From Lysobacterales bacterium (GTDB lineage Bacteria; Pseudomonadota; Gammaproteobacteria; Xanthomonadales; Rhodanobacteraceae), in contig JADJHN010000001.1 in the NCBI GenBank assembly GCA_016707485.1, positions 496,001 through 560,000 on the forward strand: a stretch of 64,000 bases of DNA. The letters run 5' to 3'. Made by a program: the position numbers and the translations under genes. Shown here piece by piece: positions 45,433 through 54,839 of this stretch (its first letter is position 1; each line of letters begins with the position of its first letter). Under the pieces are notes generated by a model, which was given only the letters and a program-made list of their open reading frames with translations, had not been told where the DNA came from and did no database searches.

Positions 45433-46314
45433 TCAGCGGGCGAGATTCGCACGCGATGCGCGCACGCTGATCCACGCGCCCAGCAACAGCAGCACCACCG
45501 CCACCGCCTGACTCCAGTGCGCGCTGACCCGGCCACTGCCGAGCAGAAGCAGGCTCGACAACAGCGGTGCTGCATACGACAAGGTTCCGAGCAGGGCCAG
45601 ATCGCCATGCTTGGTGCCACGATCCCAGAGCCGGAAGGCCACGCCGACCGGGCCAAGTCCCATCAACACCAGCACGAACGCCTGCGCACGATCCGGCATC
45701 ACCGTGGGCTCGGTGGCCAGGTGCACGATGCCGGCAAGCAGCGCAACCACAAGGCAGGGTCCGGCAATCGCCGCGCTGGGCACGCTGGCGTGCCGCCGGT
45801 TCAACACCGAATAACCCGACCAGATCAAGGCCGCAGCGAATGCCGCGGCATAACCAGGCAGGTGCGCGGGATCGATTGCCAGCGCCCGTCCCTGCACCAG
45901 CATGATGATGACGCCGCAGAGGCCGAACACGGTGCCGATCAATTGCCCGGGCTTCACGCGCACGCCAGGCAGGAAGGCGGCAAAGACGACAATCAGCAAC
46001 GGCCACAGATAGTTGATCAGGTTGACTTCGATGGCCGGGGCATGGCGGAAGGCGATGAAGTACAAGGCGTGATAGCCGAACAAGGCCGCCAGGACGAGGG
46101 CAAAGGCCGGCCACGGCTGCCGCAGTCGATCAAGCCGCGCGCGCAGGCTGCCCGGGGAAGCCAGCAACGAGGCCAGGCCGCCAATGGCGAAGCTCAAGGC
46201 GAGTACCTCGAAGGGCGGCAGGCTGGCCGTGAACACCGCCATCAAGGCCAGCGATGACCACAGCAGGATGGCGAAGATGCCACTCCAGGTGGCCGAATGG
46301 CGAAGGTCCCTCAT
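45433..46314 (-). CDS. DMT-superfamily (EamA) transporter
   Basis: A 293-residue inner-membrane transporter with ten predicted helices in two EamA repeats (first repeat with LWSSLALMAVFTASLPPFEVL, second starting AAALIWSGYSVLNRRH). It resembles the YddG/aromatic amino acid exporter branch, but the substrate is a guess. A good start ATG is at 46314; the gene runs divergently from the Nudix gene. Confidence 0.88.
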   Translation of the reverse strand: MRDLRHSATWSGIFAILLWSSLALMAVFTASLPPFEVLALSFAIGGLASLLASPGSLRARLDRLRQPWPAFALVLAALFGYHALYFIAFRHAPAIEVNLINYLWPLLIVVFAAFLPGVRVKPGQLIGTVFGLCGVIIMLVQGRALAIDPAHLPGYAAAFAAALIWSGYSVLNRRHASVPSAAIAGPCLVVALLAGIVHLATEPTVMPDRAQAFVLVLMGLGPVGVAFRLWDRGTKHGDLALLGTLSYAAPLLSSLLLLGSGRVSAHWSQAVAVVLLLLGAWISVRASRANLAR

Positions 46315-46400
46315 GTTCGATCTGGCCGATCGCCGCTGATTTCCGGCAAGGCGAGCGGATCTGCGAAAATGGCTGACCGCAACCGAATCGTTCGCTGCCC

Positions 46401-46892
46401 ATGCCGTACACCCCGATTGTCGCCACGCTCGGCTATGTGCTTTCCGCGGATCGCCGCCAGGTCCTGATGATCCATCGCAATGCGCGCGCCAATGACCAGC
46501 ATCTCGGCAAGTACAACGGCCTTGGCGGCAAGATGGATGCGGGCGAGGACGTCGTCGCCTGCATGCGTCGCGAAATCCGCGAGGAAGCTGCCATCGAATG
46601 CTCGCGCATGAGCCTGCGCGGCACGATCAGCTGGCCCGGTTTCGGCAAGCACGGCGAAGACTGGCTCGGCTTCATCTTCCTCATCGAGGAGTTCAGCGGC
46701 ACTCCGCTGACGCACAACGCCGAAGGCACGCTGGAATGGGTGGCCATCGAACGCATCCTCGATCTGCCCTTGTGGGAAGGCGATCGCCACTTCCTGCCGC
46801 TGGTCTTCGATGCCGATCCGCGCACGTTTCACGGCGTCATGCCTTATCGCGACGGACGCATGCTGTCGTGGAGCCACTCGCGAATCGGCTGA
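46401..46892 (+). CDS. Nudix hydrolase, probable 8-oxo-dGTP diphosphatase
   Basis: A 163-residue Nudix enzyme. The Nudix box GKMDAGEDVVACMRREIREE (AA, then IE) is intact and matches GX5EX7REUXEE. The leading YNGLGGK and the C-terminal HFLPLVFDADPRTFHGVMPY resemble MTH1-like 8-oxo-dGTP diphosphatases. A role in cleaning the nucleotide pool is inferred. Confidence 0.9.
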   Translation: MPYTPIVATLGYVLSADRRQVLMIHRNARANDQHLGKYNGLGGKMDAGEDVVACMRREIREEAAIECSRMSLRGTISWPGFGKHGEDWLGFIFLIEEFSGTPLTHNAEGTLEWVAIERILDLPLWEGDRHFLPLVFDADPRTFHGVMPYRDGRMLSWSHSRIG

Positions 46893-46897
46893 TCGGA

Positions 46898-49800
46898 TCA
46901 TGGCAAGTGCCGCACTGGACGGCCGGAATCTTGCCTGACCGAATCCGCCGACGGGCGCGTATCGGTTGCCGGACTCTCGCTGCCTTGCACAGGCTCCGCA
47001 CGGAATCCCGGGATCGCCTCGATCACGGCCTGCACCGGATCATCCGTTGTCGATTCAGGTTCGCCCGGGGTTGCGCTGGCGCCGCTATCGTCGCCCGATG
47101 CGCTTCCGGCAGCCGCCTCATCCACGCCGACCCTTTCCTTGCCGATCAGGATGATCTGCGGCTTGTCCCAGCTGCCCTTGACCTGATAACGCGAGCGCGC
47201 GGCGCGATTGATCGACTTGCCGATCAAGCCCTGCACGACCAGCCCCGCCGCCGCACCGACCGGACCGCCGGCAAGCGCGCCGACCACCGGCAAGGCCACT
47301 CCGGCGCGCGGCGTCACGATCATCTGCTGGTCGTAATCGCGCTCGCGCAATCCGGTGCGCCCGCTGATCGAGATATCCGCGGCCGGACTCGAGATATGCA
47401 GATTGCTGGTCCGCGCATTGCCATCGGCCAGCGTGAACGTGCCCTTGATCGAGTTGAAACTCATGCCTGATTTGAACAAGTCGCTGAAATCAAGCGACAG
47501 TCGGCGCGGGATCTCGCGCAGCGACAACAGTCCGAACAGGCGACCGCCGGCACCGGGTTCTACGTCGAGGATGCGCCCTTCCTGCACGCTGACATCCAGC
47601 GAGCCGGTCATGTTGGCGAGAGCAAAGGCGGTTGGCGACCCCGGCCAACTGGCATCGATATGCGCCATGGTCTGGCCACCGTCGATGATGCCGGCAAACC
47701 CGAAGCTGTCGAGCATGCCGCCGAGGCTTTCGGCGGTCAGCTCGACCACCATGCGCGAGCGATTGTCGCCGGCTGTGCCACTCCATGCGCCGCTGGCATG
47801 GAGGTCGACATTCGGCGATTTCGCTTCCAGCAGATCGATGCGCATGCCCTCGCCATCCGGGAAACTCTCCAGGCGCAACTCGCCAAGCGAGGCGGCACCC
47901 AGCTGCAACTGGCCGATCCACAAGTGCAGCGGCGGGATCGAGGCCGGCGCGATATCGACCAGGGCCGCGCCACCCTCGTTGCCAGGCAAGGGATCCGGCC
48001 AGTGCACGCGCTGCATCTGCGCGGTTATGCCGCGTCGGCGCAGATCGACGGTCGGCACGCTGAGATTGCCTTGCAGCGAGTCGCCGGTGATGTCGATCTT
48101 CAGCGCCTCGCCGTCCGGAACCAGCGCCAGGCTCAGGTTGGCAAAACTGCGCCCGGCCATGAGCAGCTCGTCGACAGTGACATGCACGCCCTGCAACAGC
48201 TCGCCACCGCCGCCACCCGTGTTGAACAAGCCGATCCAGCCACCCGCATCCAGAGATTTTGCATGGCCGCCGATGAGCAGGCCGCTCGCCGGCACGTCGT
48301 TCGAGGCCGTGGCCGGGCCGAGATCAAGCCTGGCCGCCAGCGGCAGATCCGGCCCCGGCAAGCGTCCGCCAATCTGCAGGATGTCGCCCAGGCTGGCACT
48401 GAACGGCTGCCCGATCAGCGGCATTTCCAGCTGCAACTCGAATGGCAGCGACGTGGCGGCCGGCTTTCCCAGCGGCGCCGGAAGGTTGATCGCGATGCCC
48501 TCGAGATTGCTTTGCAGGCGCAACGCCTTGCGTCCCTTGGCGGGGCCGGCATCGGAACCGATGGCCAGATCGATGTTCCAGTCCGCCTGGCCGGGAAAAC
48601 TCGCCATGGCCGGGGCCAGATCGGTCGCCTTGGCGAAAACGGTGGTCGCCGGCAGCACGCCGCGAAGACTCGCTTCAAATGAATTGTCCTTGTCCTTTGC
48701 CGAGCTGCCGATGGCGATGCCGAGGCTGACCGGCATTCCATCCAGGCGCGTATCCAGGGCATCGGCCAGCACGCCGTCGCGGAGGATGCGCACGCGGCCC
48801 TTGGCCTCGGTGAAGTGCAGGCCCCAGGTCGATTCGTCGAGTCTTGCCGCGCTCAGGTCGACGTAGCCATCAAGGGTCATGTCCTCGCTGTGCTTTAGCG
48901 GCACATCCAGATCGACATGCACGACACCCTTGCCGCCGATGCCAAGGCCACGCAGGTAATCGGCATGCTCGGCACCCACCGGGGTCGCGCGCAGATAGGA
49001 CAGCAGATCCTTGCCGCTGGCCTGGCCATCGACCGAGAGTTCAAGCAGCGGTTCGTGGAAACTGGCGATCGTCGCCTCGACCTCGTCGAGTGCAATCGCC
49101 ATCGAGCTGCCGGCATGTGCGGTGGCTTGCATGCCGTTGTTGATGAAGCGCGCGCTGACCGCGAGATCCTCGCCACTCGGCCAGTCGCGCAGGAAATCCA
49201 GTTTGAGATCCTGCAACTCGGCGCGTGCCTCGAAGCGACCGGCATTGTCATCGAACGGCCAACTGTCGAGATCGCCGCGAACCAGGGCATGGCCTTCGCT
49301 GATCCGACCGGCATCGAGTGCGCGATCCAGCCACTCGACGGTCGTCGGCGGCATCACGTTGACCGGCCAGAACAGTTTCGCGGCATCGACCGTGCCATCG
49401 GTGATCCGCGCATACACATCCAGCGCCGGCCGCGTGCCGTCGCCCTGCATTTCGGCACCGCCGTGCAGGGTAGCGGCAAACCCGTCGCCGACGAGGTCGA
49501 AACGGTGACTGCGCAGCTGCCAGCCCTCGGCATCCGGCCAGGCCACCACATCGCCACCGAATTGCGTGAACACGAAGGGTTTGCGGAACACTTTCGGATA
49601 ATCGATGCGGGTTTGCTGATCGGGCAGTTGCAGCCACAGCGCCTGGTTGTCACCGCGCACGCGGCCGGCCAGTTGATCGATTCCCGGAATTGCCGCTGCC
49701 GGACGACTGCCACAGCGCGAAACCCGCGCGTCGACAGTGAAGTCCTGCAGACTTGACCAGCGCAGGTCGAGCGCATCGACCGCGCAGTGCGGGTTGGCCA

Positions 49801-50932
49801 GGTACAACCATTGGCGCAGGCGCGCAGGCGCCAGGTTGCCGAGCATCGCCAGCGTGCCGAAAGCGCCCAGTTCCAGCGTGCTGGCGCGAACATGGGTGGA
49901 GGGTTGTCCAGCGCTGGCGTACTCGGCGACCACGCGACCGCCGGTCGCCGACGCATCGGCAGCGCCGGCGGAATAATCGGCCAGGTCGAAACGCCAGCCG
50001 GTCGGCTGGCGTTGCCAGCGCGCGCTCAAGGCCAGCTGCTCAAGCGCACTGCGCGGCAGCACGCTGAGCGCGTCATCGACCTTGACCTCGGTGCTGGCTT
50101 GCAGGATGGTCTGGCCGAGATCCAGCTTGAGCTGCGTCTCCTCGAGCAAGCCACCCTGCCAGGCGGTCCAGAACTGCAGGTCGCCCTTTGCCGCGACGAC
50201 GCGGATTCCGCCCGGCGCATGCGCCCCGCTCAACTCTCCGATGTCGACCTCGCGACCGGCCACATACAGGCGCCCGGAACGTTCGCCAAGGTCAATGTCG
50301 GCAACCAGCGACAAGGGCGACGACTTGCTGTTGCCGGTGCCGACCTGGCCAAGCACGCGCGTGATGCGCCCGTGGTTGACCACGCGCAACTCGGGGATGC
50401 GCAAATCCAGATCGATGGCGTGACTGGGCGCACGCACGGCCAGCTTCATGTCGACGAGAACGACGGCACCCAGCGAGCCCATCGATCCCCCACTGCCACC
50501 GCCGCTGCCTTCGAGTTCCAGGCCACGCAGCTTCCACTGTCCATCCGCGGCCCGGCTCAAGGCCAGGTCCGGCCCGATCACGCGAAACTCGTTCCAGGCC
50601 AGGTTCTTGCGCAAGGGCGCAAACAGGTTGATCGCCAATTCCGAGCGTGGCAGCCGCAACTCGGCGTCGCCTGCGGCAGTGGCACCGATGCGCAGGTCAT
50701 CGAAAACCAGCCTTGGCCCGGCCTGCGTCCACATGCCACTGAGCTGGCCGATGCTCACCGGCCGCTGCAACTGTGCCGACAGCCAGGCCTCGACGCGGCG
50801 CGGATTGTCAGCCAGCCAGGGCAAGGCCAGTTGCGCGATGGCGACGACGACCGCGGCGGAAATCACCAGGGTGACGAACATCGCCTGCACGAAGAAGCGC
50901 AGCCTGCGCAGGCGTCGGCGCAGCGGCGTCAT
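46898..50932 (-). CDS. yhdP: YhdP family AsmA-like inner-membrane protein
   Basis: A 1344-residue AsmA-like protein. E. coli YhdP (1266 residues) moves phospholipids towards the outer membrane as a bridge-like protein. One N-terminal helix (AMFVTLVISAAVVVAIAQLAL) is followed by a huge beta-rich region with DUF3971 and AsmA C-terminal blocks (GSLDVSVQEGRILDVEPGAGGR). The ATG at 50932 (MTPLRRRLRRLRF) is chosen because the 114 upstream residues are low-complexity. It is downstream of rng, as in E. coli (maf-rng-yhdP). Confidence 0.92.
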   Translation of the reverse strand: MTPLRRRLRRLRFFVQAMFVTLVISAAVVVAIAQLALPWLADNPRRVEAWLSAQLQRPVSIGQLSGMWTQAGPRLVFDDLRIGATAAGDAELRLPRSELAINLFAPLRKNLAWNEFRVIGPDLALSRAADGQWKLRGLELEGSGGGSGGSMGSLGAVVLVDMKLAVRAPSHAIDLDLRIPELRVVNHGRITRVLGQVGTGNSKSSPLSLVADIDLGERSGRLYVAGREVDIGELSGAHAPGGIRVVAAKGDLQFWTAWQGGLLEETQLKLDLGQTILQASTEVKVDDALSVLPRSALEQLALSARWQRQPTGWRFDLADYSAGAADASATGGRVVAEYASAGQPSTHVRASTLELGAFGTLAMLGNLAPARLRQWLYLANPHCAVDALDLRWSSLQDFTVDARVSRCGSRPAAAIPGIDQLAGRVRGDNQALWLQLPDQQTRIDYPKVFRKPFVFTQFGGDVVAWPDAEGWQLRSHRFDLVGDGFAATLHGGAEMQGDGTRPALDVYARITDGTVDAAKLFWPVNVMPPTTVEWLDRALDAGRISEGHALVRGDLDSWPFDDNAGRFEARAELQDLKLDFLRDWPSGEDLAVSARFINNGMQATAHAGSSMAIALDEVEATIASFHEPLLELSVDGQASGKDLLSYLRATPVGAEHADYLRGLGIGGKGVVHVDLDVPLKHSEDMTLDGYVDLSAARLDESTWGLHFTEAKGRVRILRDGVLADALDTRLDGMPVSLGIAIGSSAKDKDNSFEASLRGVLPATTVFAKATDLAPAMASFPGQADWNIDLAIGSDAGPAKGRKALRLQSNLEGIAINLPAPLGKPAATSLPFELQLEMPLIGQPFSASLGDILQIGGRLPGPDLPLAARLDLGPATASNDVPASGLLIGGHAKSLDAGGWIGLFNTGGGGGELLQGVHVTVDELLMAGRSFANLSLALVPDGEALKIDITGDSLQGNLSVPTVDLRRRGITAQMQRVHWPDPLPGNEGGAALVDIAPASIPPLHLWIGQLQLGAASLGELRLESFPDGEGMRIDLLEAKSPNVDLHASGAWSGTAGDNRSRMVVELTAESLGGMLDSFGFAGIIDGGQTMAHIDASWPGSPTAFALANMTGSLDVSVQEGRILDVEPGAGGRLFGLLSLREIPRRLSLDFSDLFKSGMSFNSIKGTFTLADGNARTSNLHISSPAADISISGRTGLRERDYDQQMIVTPRAGVALPVVGALAGGPVGAAAGLVVQGLIGKSINRAARSRYQVKGSWDKPQIILIGKERVGVDEAAAGSASGDDSGASATPGEPESTTDDPVQAVIEAIPGFRAEPVQGSESPATDTRPSADSVRQDSGRPVRHLP

Positions 50933-51006
50933 GGGCAATGGCCGTTGCGCGAAATGCTGTCGATCAAGGCATTCATCGGCTACGCAAGTTCGTTCCCGCC
51001 AATCCG

Positions 51007-52485
51007 TCAAAGCAGGACGACATCGAACTGCTCCTGCGAATAGTGTTCTTCGGGCTGGAAGCGGATGGTCTTGCCGATGAACTCCTCGAGCTCGGCCACG
51101 GCCGTGGAATCCTCGTCGAGGATGCGCACGACCACATCCTTTGCCGCCAGCACCAGCAGCTTTTCCGCATCGAACTGGCGCACCGCACGGGTGATCTCGC
51201 GGAATATCTCGTAGGTCACGGTTTCCGCCGTCTTGATCGAGCCGCGTCCGCTGCATGCCGGACAAGGTTCGCAAAGCTGCCGTTCCAGGCTTTCGGTGGT
51301 GCGCTTGCGGGTCATCTCGACCAGGCCGAGCGGCGACATTTCGTAGACGGTGGTCTTGGCGTGGTCGCGGACCAGTGATTTTTCCAGTTGACGAATGACC
51401 TGACGCTGGTGTTCCTCATCGATCATGTCGATGAAATCGATGATGATGATGCCGCCGAGGTTGCGCAGGCGCAGTTGCCGCGCCGCCGCCTGTGCCGCCT
51501 CGAGATTGGTGCGATAGACGGTCTCCTCGAGATTGCGCGTGCCGAGGTAGCTGCCGGTGTTGACGTCGATCGTGGTCATCGCCTCGGTCTGGTCGACGAC
51601 CAGGTAGCCACCGGATTTCAGCGGCACCTCCTTCTTCAGCGCACGCTGGATCTCGTCCTCGATGCCGTAAAGGTCGAACACCGGGCGCTCGCCGGGATAG
51701 TGCTCCAGGCGCTCGACCAGCTCGGGCATGAACTGGCCGGTGAATTCGAGGGCGCGATCGAGTGTCTCGCGCGAGTCGACGCGCACGCGCTCGATGGTCG
51801 GGCGCATGAGGTCGCGCAAGGCGCGCAGGGCCAGCGGCAGGTCCTCGTAGACGCGCTTGCCGACCTTGGCCACGGCAATGCGTTGCTGCAAGGCACTCCA
51901 CTGCTTGCCAAGGTAGTCGATGTCCTCGCACAGGGCCTCGCGGCTTTGCCCTTCGGCATTCGTGCGCACGATGTAGCCGAGCGGGTTTTCACCGATGGTC
52001 TCGGCGAGGATCTCCTTCAAGCGCATGCGCTCGGTTTCATCCTCGATGCGCACCGACACGCCAAGCACGGTGCTGTACGGAAGCAGCACCAGGTAACGCG
52101 ACGGAATCGACAGATGCGTGGTCAGGCGCGCGCCCTTGCTGCCAATCGGATCCTTGACCACCTGCACGACGATCTCCTGGCCATCGCGCAGAAGATCGTT
52201 GATCGGTGGTGTCGACGGCGTGGCCGACTCGGCATTTTCGCCAAGCAGGATGTTCTGCGGGCGGACGATGTCCGAGGCATGCAGGAACGCCGCCCGATCC
52301 AGCCCGATTTCGACGAATGCCGCCTGCATGCCCGGCATTACCCGGCTGACCTTGCCCTTGTACACATTGCCGACATAACCGCGCCGGCTGGCGCGCTCGA
52401 TATGCATCTCTTGCAGCATGCCGTTCTCGACCAGCGCAACGCGGGTTTCGCGCGGGGTCACGTTGATCAGGATTTCTTCGGTCAC
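51007..52485 (-). CDS. rng: ribonuclease G
   Basis: Endoribonuclease that matures the 5' end of 16S rRNA and degrades mRNA. The 492-residue protein starts MTEEILINVTPRETRVALVE, has the S1-like GYVGNVYKGKVSRVMPGMQA, the catalytic GGIIIIDFIDM with the metal-binding Asp, and the CEPCPACSGRG zinc link used for dimer formation. Length is normal for RNase G (about 489), far shorter than RNase E. It follows maf. Confidence 0.96.
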   Translation of the reverse strand: MTEEILINVTPRETRVALVENGMLQEMHIERASRRGYVGNVYKGKVSRVMPGMQAAFVEIGLDRAAFLHASDIVRPQNILLGENAESATPSTPPINDLLRDGQEIVVQVVKDPIGSKGARLTTHLSIPSRYLVLLPYSTVLGVSVRIEDETERMRLKEILAETIGENPLGYIVRTNAEGQSREALCEDIDYLGKQWSALQQRIAVAKVGKRVYEDLPLALRALRDLMRPTIERVRVDSRETLDRALEFTGQFMPELVERLEHYPGERPVFDLYGIEDEIQRALKKEVPLKSGGYLVVDQTEAMTTIDVNTGSYLGTRNLEETVYRTNLEAAQAAARQLRLRNLGGIIIIDFIDMIDEEHQRQVIRQLEKSLVRDHAKTTVYEMSPLGLVEMTRKRTTESLERQLCEPCPACSGRGSIKTAETVTYEIFREITRAVRQFDAEKLLVLAAKDVVVRILDEDSTAVAELEEFIGKTIRFQPEEHYSQEQFDVVLL

Positions 52486-52560
52486 GACAAGGTGTTGGCA
52501 CAGGAAGTTGAAGCGTTTTATAGCCGGGGCGAGCGCATGTTGTCGAATGCCGCAAGCACG

Positions 52561-53169
52561 TCAATCACGCCCCTGCAAGCGCCAGCGATCGCCTTTGACA
52601 GCGGAAATCACCGGAAATCGCCTGAGCAACCGTGAAGTTTCGTGCAGGGGCAGGCCCATGACCCCGGAATAACTCCCGCTCAGATGGCTGACAAACGCGG
52701 CACCACGGCCCTGGATGGCATAGGCGCCGGCCTTGCCGAAGGGCTCGCCGCTGGCCACATAGGCCTCGATCTGGCCCGGTTCGAACGCCGCAAAGGTCAC
52801 CTCGGACAGCGATACCGCGTGATCCTCGGCGCCGGCCGTGAGCAGCCAGACCACGCTGATGACGCGATGCGTGCGCCCGCCCAGCCGGCCCAGCATGCGT
52901 TTGGCATCCTCGGCATCCACCGGCTTGCCAAACACCTCGCCATCGAGTTCGACCTCGGTATCGGCAGCGATCACGACCGCGCCCGGCACCGTCACCACCT
53001 GCAGCAAACCTGCCCCGGCCTTCTCGCGCGCCACCCGGCTGACATAGTCGAGCGCCGGTTCGCCAGCCGCACGCACCTCGGGAATCTCGACATCCAGCAC
53101 ATCGAATGCAATACCGATCTGCTCCAGCAGCTGGCGACGTCGGGGGGATTGCGAGGCAAGGAAATACAT
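52561..53169 (-). CDS. maf: Maf family nucleotide pyrophosphatase (YhdE-like dTTP/UTP pyrophosphatase)
   Basis: A 202-residue Maf protein; YhdE-type members hydrolyse dTTP and UTP. It begins MYFLASQSPRRRQLLEQIG with the signature SxSPRR, and has the metal-site DTEVELDGEVFGKP and the KAGAYAIQGRGAAFV motif. The ATG at 53169 is fixed by the family start; the frame is open to 53748 but runs antisense through the next gene. It is first in the maf-rng-yhdP set. Confidence 0.94.
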   Translation of the reverse strand: MYFLASQSPRRRQLLEQIGIAFDVLDVEIPEVRAAGEPALDYVSRVAREKAGAGLLQVVTVPGAVVIAADTEVELDGEVFGKPVDAEDAKRMLGRLGGRTHRVISVVWLLTAGAEDHAVSLSEVTFAAFEPGQIEAYVASGEPFGKAGAYAIQGRGAAFVSHLSGSYSGVMGLPLHETSRLLRRFPVISAVKGDRWRLQGRD

Positions 53170-53316
53170 GGCGGCATTCCGGTCCGGGACTTGCCAGAGT
53201 GCCAGAGGCACCACCTCCGCGGCGAGTTCCGGCGACCTGCACTTTCGCGCCGCCACAACGTCGGCACCGCGCCCATACTTGGAAAACCCCGCAGCGTCTA
53301 CCCGTGGAGACCGACC

Positions 53317-53709
53317 ATGAGCCAAGGTGCATTCAGCAAACTCGCCAAGCGGGCCGCCCGCTTTACCGGCCAACCCCTGTGTTTCGGCTTGGCTGCCGGC
53401 ATTGTCGTGAGCTGGATCGTCACCGGCCCGATTTTCCATTTCAGCGACACCTGGCAACTGGTCATCAACACGGGCACCACGATCATCACCTTCCTCATGG
53501 TGTTCCTGATCCAGAACACGCAAAACCGCGACACCTACGCGCTGCAGATCAAGCTCGATGAACTGATCCGCGTCACCGAACTCGCCCACAACACCCTGCT
53601 CGACCTTGAAGAACTCGACGAAAAAACCCTCGACCGCTACCGCGCCCACTACGCCGCCATGGCGCACCGGGCGCGCAAGGGCCGCATCGCGGATGAGCTG
53701 CCGATCTGA
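53317..53709 (+). CDS. low-affinity iron permease family (PF04120-like) membrane protein
   Basis: A 130-residue protein with two transmembrane helices (LCFGLAAGIVVSWIVTGPIF and VINTGTTIITFLMVFLIQ). Block NTQNRDTYALQIKLDELIR is the hallmark of the bacterial family named after yeast low-affinity iron permease; the iron link in bacteria is not established. GTGGAGA at 53304-53310 supports the ATG at 53317. It is divergent from maf. Confidence 0.85.
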   Translation: MSQGAFSKLAKRAARFTGQPLCFGLAAGIVVSWIVTGPIFHFSDTWQLVINTGTTIITFLMVFLIQNTQNRDTYALQIKLDELIRVTELAHNTLLDLEELDEKTLDRYRAHYAAMAHRARKGRIADELPI

Positions 53710-53744
53710 GCGGTCCGCGCAAGGGACAGGACCAATCGACTCCG

Positions 53745-54665
53745 TCAAAGCGTGCTGGCGGGTGGATAGCGACGGCCTGGTCGCAGCGGGCGAAAGCAGG
53801 GTGCGGCGCTGAAGAAGTGCTGGTCACTGGTGCCGGGGTGCCAGCCGGGGATTCCCGATAGCGGCAAGGGTCGCAGATCCTGAGGGTCGGCGAGCACGCT
53901 GCGTGCGGCAATGAGATCCGCTATGCGTGCATCGATGTCCTGGCGAACCGCAAGCGGATCGGCATGCACGCGGCCAATGCTCGCCGCATCGGTCATCAGG
54001 ACGATGCATTTTGCCGTCAGCAAGCGTTCGGGTTGCAGGGCCAGTTCGAGAAGGGCATGACCGTAAACCTGCACGGCGATGCGCTCGCCCCAGGCCGAGC
54101 GTTCGCGCCAGAACAAGCCCTGCCAATCGTGGCAATCCCACAACGCAAGCAGCTGCGGATCGCTGCACAACACGATGGCGCCGCCTTCGTCGAAATGGGT
54201 CATCGCGCATTGCGCGCGAGTGCGCTGGCGGCGACCAACCTCGGCAATGTCCGCACATTGCGCCACATTGAGCGCGTGCTTGATGCGCGGATAGCGCAGC
54301 CAGGCCAGCGCGTTCAACAGGTCATGCCAGTTCTGTTCCCGGGTGGCGAGGCGGCCCTGGTGAATGCGTTCCTCGTAGTGCAGGCCATCGGCGAGCAACG
54401 CCGGCGTCTGCGCGACAAGACACGGCCGCGCGATGCCGTCCGCGGATTGCACGTGGTCCCGCAGTTCTTCCAGTTGGCTCAAGTCCGGCCATGCCCCGGG
54501 CACGCCGAGGATGCGCAGTTCCGCAGCCCAGTCGGACAACGGCGGCTGCGCAAAGACATTGCGATCGACCAGATCGATGGTGGGGACGACAAGGCGCAAG
54601 CGTGGCACGGGCAAAGGGGGGAAATGGCATGTGTCAGCCCCACTTGTGCGGCGCACAAGGAGCAT
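53745..54665 (-). CDS. DUF3025 family protein
   Basis: A 306-residue protein of DUF3025, with no known function. Diagnostic block: WHDLLNALAWLRYPRIKHAL followed by a conserved ADIAEVGRRQRTRAQCAMTHFDEGG and LWDCHDWQGLFW. The frame stays open antisense for another 790 codons through the neighbouring gene, so the start is uncertain: ATG 54665 is the first plausible one, with no clear ribosome site. Confidence 0.78.
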   Translation of the reverse strand: MLLVRRTSGADTCHFPPLPVPRLRLVVPTIDLVDRNVFAQPPLSDWAAELRILGVPGAWPDLSQLEELRDHVQSADGIARPCLVAQTPALLADGLHYEERIHQGRLATREQNWHDLLNALAWLRYPRIKHALNVAQCADIAEVGRRQRTRAQCAMTHFDEGGAIVLCSDPQLLALWDCHDWQGLFWRERSAWGERIAVQVYGHALLELALQPERLLTAKCIVLMTDAASIGRVHADPLAVRQDIDARIADLIAARSVLADPQDLRPLPLSGIPGWHPGTSDQHFFSAAPCFRPLRPGRRYPPASTL

Positions 54666-54839
54666 TTCATGCCGGCGTATGATAGCGGCCGACGCATGCG
54701 CTGTCCCGCCAGGAAGCTGCAGCAAGGACTGGCTGGCCGGCGCCGGAATCGAGCGGAATCCGTCGCTTGCGCAAAACGGGTTAGCATTCGCGAACGGCGT
54801 GCGATACGGAGATTGGCGCGGATGATTGGGGGATGGTGC